A DNA stretch of 14,579 nucleotides, taken from NCBI GenBank assembly GCA_903842475.1, contig CAIMMA010000187.1:1-14579 (forward strand), given 5' to 3'. The notes under the pieces were generated by a model that worked only from the letters and a program-made list of their open reading frames with translations, searched no databases and had not been told where the DNA came from. Of the stretch, positions 6,449 through 13,238 are shown piece after piece. Position 1 is the first letter of the stretch. Every line of letters starts with the position of its first letter. Source of the DNA: an uncultured bacterium. GTDB lineage: Bacteria > Desulfobacterota > Desulfobulbia > Desulfobulbales > Desulfobulbaceae. A program made the position numbers and the translations under genes.

Positions 6449-6753
6449 ATGAATAAGAATAAATTAAACCGAGAAGACCAAGAATTGCTGGAAACGTTCG
6501 AAGCTGGTGAATAAAAATAGACTTAACAGACGAGCGACCAACTCAGCTTGCCAAATTGGCCGGGGAAGCAATTCGAAAAGATAAACGCATAAATATCCGA
6601 ATTTCGAGTCGTGACCTGGAAGCGTTGCAACGTCGAGCGATAGAAGAAGGCTTACCTTACCAGTCGTTTGTATCCAGCGTACTGCATAAATATGTTTCTG
6701 GTGGCTTTAAAGATATTGCAGCGAACAAAGCATCGCAGCGATCCAGTCGATAG
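6449..6753 (+). pseudogene. CopG/BrnA-like antitoxin broken by a frameshift, without its toxin
   Basis: The first part, from ATG 6449 to TAA 6514, reads MNKNKLNREDQELLETFEAGE. The second part, in the next frame over, continues KIDLTDERPTQLAKLAGEA, then KDKRINIRISSRDLEALQRR, then a tail with YVSGGFKDIAANKAS, ending at TAG 6751-6753. Together they make a normal antitoxin of about 100 residues with a ribbon-helix-helix domain (INIRISSRDLEALQRRAIEEG). One base is missing near 6512-6513, within GAATAAAAATAG. In this family the antitoxin normally neutralises a toxin encoded beside it. Upstream there is only IS110 debris and downstream only intron debris, so the toxin is lost. Programmed frameshifting seems less likely. 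Confidence 0.75.
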
Positions 6754-6814
6754 ATCTCGTACGCTTCGATCCTCTTGTTTTTGTTCCATTAGTTCAAGAC
6801 CAAAGCAAGAAGCA

Positions 6815-6985
6815 AGCAAGGACAGGAAATGGGGCAACCTGCAAATTCCGGAGAGTGTGCAGAAACTGCGGATGGCGTTACACACCAAAGCGAAGGAAAA
6901 ACCCGGACTCCGGTTCTATCTCCTGTATGACAAGGTGTATCGGCACGACGTGCTTACCCACGCTTATCGCTGCTGCAAGGATCGG
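6815..6985 (+). pseudogene. Group II intron reverse transcriptase/maturase, N-terminal fragment
   Basis: In one frame the segment reads KDRKWGNLQIPESVQKLR, then ALHTKAKEKPGLRFYLLYDK, then VYRHDVLTHAYRCCK. These are the typical first 60-70 residues of LtrA-like group II intron proteins, with NLQIPESVxKLxxxLHxKAK and (F/L)YxLYDK(V/L)YRxDVLxxAY. No start codon of its own is apparent: the frame is open through the antitoxin tail region upstream. It ends before the first polymerase motif, where intron proteins continue with NxGAPGVDG. The ribozyme domains are not recognisable on either side. Some bacterial group IIC introns use attC sites as targets, which would fit the location, but the class cannot be told from this piece. 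Confidence 0.7.
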
Positions 6986-7032
6986 AATAGTTGGCCTTGG
7001 GTTATTTGCGCTAGACAGCGCTGTTCTCTGGA

Positions 7033-7332
7033 ATGTGTGATAATGAAATATTTTATGAGGCACTATCGCCTGGTGGTCGCTTCAAAGTCATAATTTTCCA
7101 AAGAGACTGTGGTGCCACGACAGATTTTAGCACTCAAATTTCTCTACTTCCATCTGATGCTGCTTTGCCAAACGAGGGCGGCAATATTTTTGTCGTTAAA
7201 GGCCACCCGAGAGATAGGAACATCGAAATAGCCTGGATGAACTCAACAGAGCTTGTAATCAAGCATACTACTGGGTTGGATCCCTACAAGAAAGAGATAG
7301 CTCGAAAGGGAATTCGAGTAACGTACGAATAA
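7033..7332 (+). CDS. DUF5412-like hypothetical protein, probably 5'-damaged
   Basis: 99 residues are readable from ATG 7033 to TAA 7330-7332. They contain LSPGGRFKVIIFQRDCGATT, then DFSTQISLLPSDAALPNEGG, a segment WMNSTELVIKHTTG and the end RVTYE. I recognise this pattern (SPxGxxKxxxFxRxCGATTxFSTQxSxLPxxxxLPNxGGN) from small hypothetical proteins, often in integron cassettes, labelled DUF5412 or unnamed. These normally begin with a membrane-anchoring helix. Such a helix (RIGIVGLGLFALDSAVLW) is present just upstream but in another frame, ending at TGA 7038-7040. The ATG at 7033 has no RBS at proper distance. The gene is therefore likely a relic, cut by the intron fragment and shifted by two bases in a GTGTG run. 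Function unknown. Confidence 0.55.
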   Translation: MCDNEIFYEALSPGGRFKVIIFQRDCGATTDFSTQISLLPSDAALPNEGGNIFVVKGHPRDRNIEIAWMNSTELVIKHTTGLDPYKKEIARKGIRVTYE

Positions 7333-7506
7333 ACCGAGCGCGCAACTAGCCATTAGACAGAAGAATTCTGCGCCAAATTCGTATCGAGGTTCAACCGCCT
7401 TGCCTTTAGAACGAAGCTGGCACGTGCTGCGAGCGGCCTGGCTTGCGGGATATCGTCAAATATTGCGCTTTACTATCAATTTCACAATTAGTTACGGTAA
7501 TTTTTC

Positions 7507-7932
7507 ATGGCTCTCTGGTTTTGGTACGCAATAGCTGCAGCCGTCCTTTACGGTGCACATCAAATTTTTACTCGCCTTGCAGCGGAGCACATTGGTGAAG
7601 GAATTGGCGGCTTCGTTGTTGAAGCTATCGCGGCGATGACCATCCTTCTCTATCTTGGATTTCTTTGGTTCAGTGGTCGCTGGAGCCAAAAAATTACGCT
7701 AGTAGGTTTCAACTATTCGGTACTTACCGGCATTTGTGTCGGCGCCGGAACAGTTGCATTTTTCCTGTTGTTTCAGCGCGGCGGTCCGATATCTGCGGTC
7801 CCGGCCATTTTGGCTGGCGGCGCGGCAATCATGGCGATTGCCGGTATTGCTTTCTTTCAAGAACCCGCATCGTGGCAACGCTTTTTGGGTATTGCATTTT
7901 CCATTATCGGGCTGTTCCTTCTTCGCCGATGA
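7507..7932 (+). CDS. EamA-family small transporter (single EamA domain, 141 aa)
   Basis: The protein is a single EamA unit with four or five hydrophobic segments at about 3-23, 33-54, 66-90 (interrupted), 96-117 and 126-139. It begins MALWFWYAIAAAVLYGAHQIFTR, contains GTVAFFLLFQRGGPISAVPAI and ends GIAFSIIGLFLLRR. Full DMT transporters have two EamA repeats in about 280-300 residues. One-repeat versions of about 140 residues also exist, work presumably as dimers, and are frequent cassette cargo. Substrate is unknown (metabolite, drug or amine). The ATG at 7507 lacks a clear RBS, as is common for cassette genes. A complete attC cannot be recognised on either side, so cassette status is inference from the neighbourhood. 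Confidence 0.75.
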   Translation: MALWFWYAIAAAVLYGAHQIFTRLAAEHIGEGIGGFVVEAIAAMTILLYLGFLWFSGRWSQKITLVGFNYSVLTGICVGAGTVAFFLLFQRGGPISAVPAILAGGAAIMAIAGIAFFQEPASWQRFLGIAFSIIGLFLLRR

Positions 7933-8401
7933 AGTGGCCGGAGTTACACTTCGTTGGCATTTTGCCGTCATATCAAAACATTAACAGCATTACCAGGCAA
8001 TACACCCGACCGGAAATAGCCGCGTTCTAAAAGTGCGGCTGCACGCCACGACAAGTCACCTGACGGCAGCGAAAACCGCTGCACCTGAATTCCCTGAAAT
8101 TCCGGCGCGGTCTATGGGGCAACCAGGCAGAATACCGGATTGACTATTGACGGGTAACAGACCTATTTGCTATAGCTTACCGGCAATCGATACGCGCATG
8201 GTGCCCTTCGGCTCAACGGCAGCAAATCCGGCAACTACGCCGGAGGCTGGATCAGCCCCCTACCGGTTGAATGGACTGCGGTTTCCCGGTGCTCGAACCA
8301 CTGAGACTTGTCCCTTTTGCCGGAAAGCATGACCGCTGGTTGCTCTGTGCCAGACTGGCAGGGCAGGTAAAGATCATCCCACAACCTCTGCAGGATATCC
8401 C
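7933..8401. other. Non-coding or unrecognised stretch; right edge of the accessory island
   Basis: After the EamA gene there is no clear attC. An inverted repeat AGCCGC / GCGGCT (around 8018-8040) encloses an 11-base loop. Composition returns to the GC-rich backbone type at roughly 8040. From 8271 a short frame (44 codons with ATG, starting MDCGFPVLEPLRL and ending at TGA 8401-8403) overlaps the coaD start as ATGA. It could be the tail of a lost upstream gene translationally coupled to coaD, but I recognise no family. No RNA gene is seen. Confidence 0.4.
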
Positions 8402-8932
8402 ATGAGAGGCATCTACGCTGGAAGTTACGACCCGCCGACCAACGGCCATCTGTGGATGATCGAACAAGGTGCCAGGCTGTTCTCCAAATTTTTCATTGCC
8501 GTCGGCCAGAATTCGCAGAAAGAGTACACCTTCAGCTTGGATGAACGTCTGGAAATGCTGCGGGAGATGTGCGCCAGATTCAACAATGTCGAAGTGGTGC
8601 ATTTTGAAAACAAATTTCTGGTGAAATACGCCGAAAGCATCGGCGTCGACTATATCCTTCGCGGCATCAGGAATGAAAAAGATTACACCTACGAACGGAG
8701 CATGCGCTACGTCAACAGCAATATGAACGAGACCATTCAAACCCTGTTCATGATGTCGCCTCGATATCTGGTGGAGGTCAGCTCCAGCATGGTCAAAGGG
8801 TTGGTGGGCTCAGATGGGTGGGAACAGATTGTCAGCGAGTATGTCCCGGAATCGGTTCACAACAAAATATTACATAAATTTAAAATAATACAACCTCTTC
8901 GTTCAAACCGAAGGACACCTGAGACCCGCTGA
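8402..8932 (+). CDS. coaD: Phosphopantetheine adenylyltransferase (CoaD)
   Basis: The enzyme transfers AMP from ATP to 4'-phosphopantetheine, giving dephospho-CoA, the penultimate step of coenzyme A synthesis in the cytosol. The 176-residue product shows the nucleotidyltransferase signature (T/H)xGH as YDPPTNGH (9-16), the substrate-binding RGIRNEKDYTYE (87-98) and the C-terminal SSSMVKGL (127-134), matching the ISSTxVR-type motif of the family. Typical CoaD has about 160 residues; here a basic tail (PLRSNRRTPETR) is added. The sequence is somewhat divergent (YDPP for FDPI, and FENKFLVKYA for the usual GLL segment), so a CoaD-like adenylyltransferase with another substrate is not excluded. 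The RBS AGGA lies about 7 bases before the ATG. Confidence 0.85.
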   Translation: MRGIYAGSYDPPTNGHLWMIEQGARLFSKFFIAVGQNSQKEYTFSLDERLEMLREMCARFNNVEVVHFENKFLVKYAESIGVDYILRGIRNEKDYTYERSMRYVNSNMNETIQTLFMMSPRYLVEVSSSMVKGLVGSDGWEQIVSEYVPESVHNKILHKFKIIQPLRSNRRTPETR

Positions 8933-9135
8933 GGGAAGCGACCGTCCCCCCTCCCCGTTCGCGCTCGTTTCCTTTCCATGCAGACGCGACAATCGGGCGA
9001 CTTGCGGCGGGAGGCGTTCTTACAAGGCCCTGTCCGGGGCGGGTCTCTCGAAACCGGCGCATGCCCCATCAACGATTGCATCGATTACCCTCAAAACGTG
9101 CCCGCCACCGGCTCCTTTCCTGCACCGACGCCAAA

Positions 9136-9236
9136 GGGGTGAAGCCCCCATGGGGCGCAGCAGGAAGCAAGGGATGGTGCGTTCGCCATGGGGGCTCAAA
9201 AACCGAGCGTTCCATGCATGGCGTGCCAGGCCCCCA
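9136..9236 (+). promoter_or_regulatory. Structured leader upstream of the TerC gene with mutually exclusive hairpins
   Basis: The segment AGCCCCCATGG (9143-9153) is a perfect 11-base inverted repeat of CCATGGGGGCT (9186-9196). Competing pairings exist: GGGG 9136-9139 with CCCC in 9145-9149; GCCCC 9144-9148 with GGGGC 9152-9156; and TGGGGGC 9189-9195 with a second GCCCCCA at 9230-9236. CCATGCATGG (9212-9221) is a further palindrome in the loop of the last. Such alternative folds just upstream of a gene are typical of riboswitches or attenuators. TerC-family genes are often under the Mn-sensing yybP-ykoY riboswitch, but I do not see its conserved loops clearly. The TerC RBS (GAAAGG, about 9284) lies outside the stems. 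Confidence 0.45.
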
Positions 9237-9292
9237 ATCGGCACTGAAATCATCGGTTCAAACAACAATACTCAACAAAAGAAAGGCGCATA

Positions 9293-10075
9293 ATGGAATG
9301 GCTGTGGGATATTAGCATCTGGAGTTCACTGCTGACGCTGACCGTGCTGGAAATTGTTCTTGGCATTGACAATATCGTTTTTTTGACCCTGCTGGTCGGG
9401 AAAGTGCCCGCCAACAAACGTCAATTCGCCCGCCAGTTCGGCCTGCTGGCGGCCATGGGCACCCGTATTCTGTTACTGATGTCGGTGGCCTGGCTGGCCA
9501 AGTTGGTGGCTCCGTTGTTTGAAGTGATGGGCCACCCGGTTTCCGGACGTGATCTGGTCCTGCTGTTCGGCGGCCTGTTTCTCATCTACAAGGCGGTGAA
9601 CGAAATCCACGGCAGTTTAGAGGGCGGCGAAGAGATCCACGGCCCCAAGCACATGGCCTCGGCCTTGCCCCTGGTTATCGCCCAAATCGCCATAATCGAC
9701 ATCATTTTCTCGCTTGACTCGGTGATCACCGCCGTGGGACTGGCTGAACATCTCTGGGTAATGGTGGCCGCCATTGTCATCGCCATCGGCGTCATGATGT
9801 TTGCGGCCCGCTCGATCGGTGATTTCGTCGAAAATCACCCGACCGTCAAAATGCTGGCCCTGGCCTTTCTCGTGCTGGTGGGGGTGGCCCTGGTGGCTGA
9901 AGGAACCGGTCATGAAATGCCCAAAGGATATCTCTACTTTGCCATGGCCTTTTCCTTCATGGTCGAGATGCTCAACCTCCGGCTGCGCCGCAAGGCCGTC
10001 CCGGTCCATCTGCACCAGATTTACGATGAAATCGCCCAGGAACAGAACACCGCCGGCCGCGACGACCAGGCGTAA
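9293..10075 (+). CDS. TerC-family integral membrane protein
   Basis: 260 residues from ATG 9293, with an AAAGG RBS 7-8 bases upstream. The protein is polytopic, with about seven hydrophobic helices and the two family signatures with buried acids: EIVLGIDNIVF (20-30) and IIDIIFSLDSVITAVGL (134-150). A cytosolic loop (EIHGSLEGGEEIHGPKH, about 104-120) separates the two halves, and a basic/acidic tail of about 30 residues ends the chain. TerC/Alx/YkoY proteins are linked to tellurite resistance and, better supported, to Mn(II) export or metal loading of secreted enzymes. Metal export is the likely role here. It is the only gene between a structured leader and a 245-base gap, so it is probably transcribed alone. 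Confidence 0.9.
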   Translation: MEWLWDISIWSSLLTLTVLEIVLGIDNIVFLTLLVGKVPANKRQFARQFGLLAAMGTRILLLMSVAWLAKLVAPLFEVMGHPVSGRDLVLLFGGLFLIYKAVNEIHGSLEGGEEIHGPKHMASALPLVIAQIAIIDIIFSLDSVITAVGLAEHLWVMVAAIVIAIGVMMFAARSIGDFVENHPTVKMLALAFLVLVGVALVAEGTGHEMPKGYLYFAMAFSFMVEMLNLRLRRKAVPVHLHQIYDEIAQEQNTAGRDDQA

Positions 10076-10137
10076 AATCCTCAAAAGCCCCTGGGATCGA
10101 CAAAAATACTTCTTCAAACGCACCGGAAGATCGGACA

Positions 10138-10175
10138 CCTCCCGAAGTGCCGGCGATCAATGCCGGCACCCGAGG
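10138..10175 (+). other. Strong hairpin between the TerC gene and pdxH
   Basis: GTGCCGGC (10147-10154) and GCCGGCAC (10162-10169) form a perfect 8-base stem around a 7-base loop (GATCAAT). An outer CCTC (10138-10141) can pair with GAGG (10172-10175) across small internal loops. It lies 63 bases after the TerC stop. There is no T-run on either side, so it is not a classical intrinsic terminator; it may be an mRNA-stabilising 3' structure or a Rho-assisted stop. Confidence 0.4.
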
Positions 10176-10320
10176 CACCTACCGCCAGTTGGGGCAGGCA
10201 TCTTCCTGAACGCTGCCGACCATAAAGTATTCACAAGACAGCGTTGACCTGCAAGACAGTTCAGCTTATGTTGACAAGGTCACCGACAGCTATTTGGAGA
10301 GGAAGAAGAGGGCAGGTCTC

Positions 10321-10959
10321 ATGGATATCAAAGGATTACGCAAAGAGTATAACGGCCCCGTGCTGAGCCGGGAGATGCTTGCCCCCGACCCGTTCCGCCA
10401 GTTCGAACAATGGTTCAACGAGGCCTGCAAGGCGGAACTGGTTGAACCCAATGCGATGAGCCTGGCCACGGTGGGCGCCGATGGGCAACCGACCCTGCGC
10501 ACCGTGCTGCTCAAACTCTTTGACCGCAACGGTTTTATCTTTTTCACCAATTACAGCAGCCGCAAGGCCACACAGATCGCCGCAAACCACCGGGTGTCGC
10601 TGCTTTTCCCCTGGATTGGAATGGCGCGCCAAGTTGCCGTCACCGGTATTGCGGAAAAGATCAGCACAGCCGAATCGGCCCGGTATTTTGCCAGCCGGCC
10701 CCGCGACAGCCAGATGGGTGCCTGGATCTCACAACAGAGCTCGGTGCTGTCCTCCCGGCAACTGCTGATGATGGAACTGGATAAAATTAAAACCAAATTC
10801 CTCAAAGGCGAAATTCCCCTCCCTGACTTCTGGGGCGGCTATCGGGTGCGCCCCACGACCATCGAATTCTGGCAGGGCCAGACCAGCCGCCTCCATGATC
10901 GTTTTCTGTATGCCCATCAAGACGATGGCTCCTGGACGATTGAACGGTTGGCCCCCTGA
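10321..10959 (+). CDS. pdxH: Pyridoxamine 5'-phosphate oxidase
   Basis: The FMN enzyme oxidises pyridoxamine or pyridoxine 5'-phosphate to pyridoxal 5'-phosphate, the active vitamin B6, using oxygen. The 212-residue product is close to the E. coli length of 218. Family motifs in order: NAMSLATVGADGQPTLRTVLLK (44-65, the FMN/substrate RTVLLK), FFTNYSSRKATQIA (74-87), WIGMARQVAVTG (98-109), SRPRDSQMGAW (125-135, then ISQQSS), and the C-terminal WGGYRVRPTTIEFWQGQTSR followed by LHDR (171-194), with the PLP-binding arginine and histidine. ATG 10321 is chosen because it follows an AGGGCAGG RBS; an in-frame TTG at 10294 would add nine residues without benefit. The gap to the next gene is 73 bases, so co-transcription is possible. 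Confidence 0.95.
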   Translation: MDIKGLRKEYNGPVLSREMLAPDPFRQFEQWFNEACKAELVEPNAMSLATVGADGQPTLRTVLLKLFDRNGFIFFTNYSSRKATQIAANHRVSLLFPWIGMARQVAVTGIAEKISTAESARYFASRPRDSQMGAWISQQSSVLSSRQLLMMELDKIKTKFLKGEIPLPDFWGGYRVRPTTIEFWQGQTSRLHDRFLYAHQDDGSWTIERLAP

Positions 10960-11032
10960 CCAGCCGAACTCAATCCAGGCGGCTGCATTCGTAAACCCGT
11001 AAACTTTCATCAACATCCACCCTGATCTGATC

Positions 11033-13225
11033 ATGCGAATATCCTTTTTTTGTTCGATCCTTCTGGCCATTGCGCTCTCCGTTTTTGCCGAAGAACAGCC
11101 CGTTGCCCCGGAACCGACGCCACCTCCGCAACTCACCGCGCCGGCAATAACCGCCCCCGAACCTTCTGTATCGACGGCAGCCAAACCGGAGGCGGCGCCT
11201 CTGCCGGCAACGCCGCAGACCGATTCGACCCAGACGGCCCCAGAGCCCAAGGAAGCATCGACGGAGACCACTGGCCACTCGCCGATAACTGTGGCCCCTG
11301 AAATACAAATTGTGCCGTCCGCCGCAACCGTTGAACCTGCAAAAAAAAGCAACGGGACCAAAACCGCCCAGCGGGGCAGAAATGCCTCCTCCAAAAAATT
11401 GGTCGGCCTGCTGAACAACGTCCCGCCGCTGCTTGCTCCTGCTTTGGCCGAACCGGCGCAACCGCCCTTCCCTTGGGCAGCACTCCTCCTCAAGCAGCAT
11501 CCTGTCCGCCAGATCGTCATCACCCCGCCCCTGCTCGCCGGAATCCGCAGCACCTTCCACACCGGAATGGATGGTCTCGAAGAGCAGGAACCCCAGATCA
11601 AGATGCAGTCGTATCTGACCAGAAAACTGACCCAGCAGGAAAACGGCGCTGAAAAGGCGGTCGAATCCCTCGACATGTTGTCGTCCCTGGTGGAGCTGCA
11701 GAAAACCATCAAACAGCAGATAACGATTACCACCAAAAAACTTAAAGCCAGCACCTCCGAGGCCGAAAAGCAGAATTTGCAGGAGGAACTGACCAAACTC
11801 GACAAGCAGTTGTCGGAAACCGGCGCCGATTTCGAACGAATTGCCACCGGAGTGGAATCCGATGTTTTTGCTGAAAAAAAGCAGGAAACCTTCAGCTGGA
11901 AAGAGGAACTCGCCAGTTTGCTGGAACCGAGCATCAAACAGCTCAAACAACTCACCGCCCGCGCCCGCCTGAAGACCCAGCTTAAAGAAACCATCGCCGA
12001 TTACAACCAACAGGCGGCCACCGCGCACCAGGCCGTGGAAAACCTCAACAAGCTGATCGCTGAATCGAAAAATCCCAAAATCAAGACGTACCTGGGCGAG
12101 TTACTACCCGCCTGGTTGCATGTCGAAAAGCGGATTCGCAACAAACTGGACCTGACCCAGCTGGAGCTGGCCAAACTGGAAAACAAGGACACCTCCCTTA
12201 TTAAAAATTCGGGCAGCTCCATACGGGAGTTTTTCCGCACCCGCGGCCTCTACCTGCTGATCGCCTTCCTGGCCTTTGTGGCCATCCTGCTGGCGTTCAA
12301 GCTCCTTTCCCGACTGATCCTCTATGTGCTTCCCGGTTCGAAAAAAGAGCAACGCCCTATTCATGTCCGCATCCTCGACATTTTTTTCCAGGTCTTTTCG
12401 GTCGCTTCGGCAATCTGCGGCCTGATCTTCGTGCTCTTCAGCGCTGAGGACTGGTTCCTGCTCAGCATGACCATTATCATCTTCCTGGGGCTGCTCTGGA
12501 CGGTCCGCCAAGCCCTGCCCAAGATGTGGCAGCAGGTTCGGCTGGTGCTCAACATGGGCTCGATCCGCGAGGGGGAACGAATCATTTACAATGGCGTGCC
12601 CTGGAATGTGGAATCGCTGAATGTGTTCTGCAAACTGTACAATCCCGCCCTGGCGATGCATGTGCGCATCCCGATCGAAGACATGATCGGCCTGATCAGC
12701 CGACCCTATCAGCTGGACGAGCCCTGGTTTCCGTGCAAAAAGGGGGATTGGGTGGCGATCGAAGGCAAACCCTTTGCCAAGGTAGCCAGCCTTTCCCTGG
12801 AACAGGTCGAAGTGGTCGAACTCGGCGGCCGACGAACCGTCTACCAGACCGGCGATTTCCTCGGCAAGTCGCCGGCCAACCTCTCCCGCAATTTCAGCAT
12901 CCGGGTACCTTTCGGCCTTTCCTACGACCTCCAGGCCGAGATCACCACCTCCGTTCCCGAGACCCTGAAAGCCTTTCTCCAAAAGCAACTGGAGGAGAAC
13001 GGCTACGGTGAAGCCTGCCTCAGCCTGAACGTGGATTTTCTCCAGGCCGGCGCCTCGTCCCTGGACCTGGTGGTGCTCGCTGATTTCAAAGGCGAAGAGG
13101 CGGCCGCCTACCGGAGGCTGGAGCGAGCCCTGGCCAAATGGTGCGTCGACTGCTGCAATGCCAACAAATGGGATATTCCCTTCCCGCAGATGACCGTGCA
13201 TCTGCCCTCCGAAAACCGCTGCTGA
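11033..13225 (+). CDS. MscS-like mechanosensitive channel protein with long periplasmic N-terminus
   Basis: 730 residues. A signal peptide is clear (1-19, MRISFFCSILLAIALSVFA, cleaved before EEQP). Next comes a proline/alanine/threonine-rich stretch (about 22-110), then helical coiled-coil-like regions (about 185-265 and 290-385). Hydrophobic helices lie at about 404-432, 452-473 and 474-492. The soluble MscS-type part has a beta domain (NMGSIREGERIIYNGVPWNV, 507-526) and an alpha/beta tail closing with DIPFPQMTVHLP (714-725), the usual MscS end. This resembles the KefA/MscK build. The glycine/alanine-rich pore helix of MscS is poorly recognisable (LLWTVRQALPKMWQQ), so gating or selectivity may differ. 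RBS is weak. Probably an inner-membrane tension-gated channel; a regulatory role is possible. Confidence 0.8.
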   Translation: MRISFFCSILLAIALSVFAEEQPVAPEPTPPPQLTAPAITAPEPSVSTAAKPEAAPLPATPQTDSTQTAPEPKEASTETTGHSPITVAPEIQIVPSAATVEPAKKSNGTKTAQRGRNASSKKLVGLLNNVPPLLAPALAEPAQPPFPWAALLLKQHPVRQIVITPPLLAGIRSTFHTGMDGLEEQEPQIKMQSYLTRKLTQQENGAEKAVESLDMLSSLVELQKTIKQQITITTKKLKASTSEAEKQNLQEELTKLDKQLSETGADFERIATGVESDVFAEKKQETFSWKEELASLLEPSIKQLKQLTARARLKTQLKETIADYNQQAATAHQAVENLNKLIAESKNPKIKTYLGELLPAWLHVEKRIRNKLDLTQLELAKLENKDTSLIKNSGSSIREFFRTRGLYLLIAFLAFVAILLAFKLLSRLILYVLPGSKKEQRPIHVRILDIFFQVFSVASAICGLIFVLFSAEDWFLLSMTIIIFLGLLWTVRQALPKMWQQVRLVLNMGSIREGERIIYNGVPWNVESLNVFCKLYNPALAMHVRIPIEDMIGLISRPYQLDEPWFPCKKGDWVAIEGKPFAKVASLSLEQVEVVELGGRRTVYQTGDFLGKSPANLSRNFSIRVPFGLSYDLQAEITTSVPETLKAFLQKQLEENGYGEACLSLNVDFLQAGASSLDLVVLADFKGEEAAAYRRLERALAKWCVDCCNANKWDIPFPQMTVHLPSENRC

Positions 13226-13238
13226 CCTTTTCCTCGAA

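Noticed and set aside
7387..7498. Possible attC after the DUF5412-like gene (GTTCAAC near 7389 and GTTACGG near 7493)
   Set aside because: The second core breaks the GTTRRRY rule and no matching inner arms were found; only a GCACGTGC palindrome at 7420-7427 is present.
4189..10991. A 13-base direct repeat TCAATCCAGGCGG near 4192-4205 and 10970-10983, possibly marking element ends
   Set aside because: About one such 13-base match is expected by chance in 14.6 kb; the flanks differ and no element lies between the copies as a unit.
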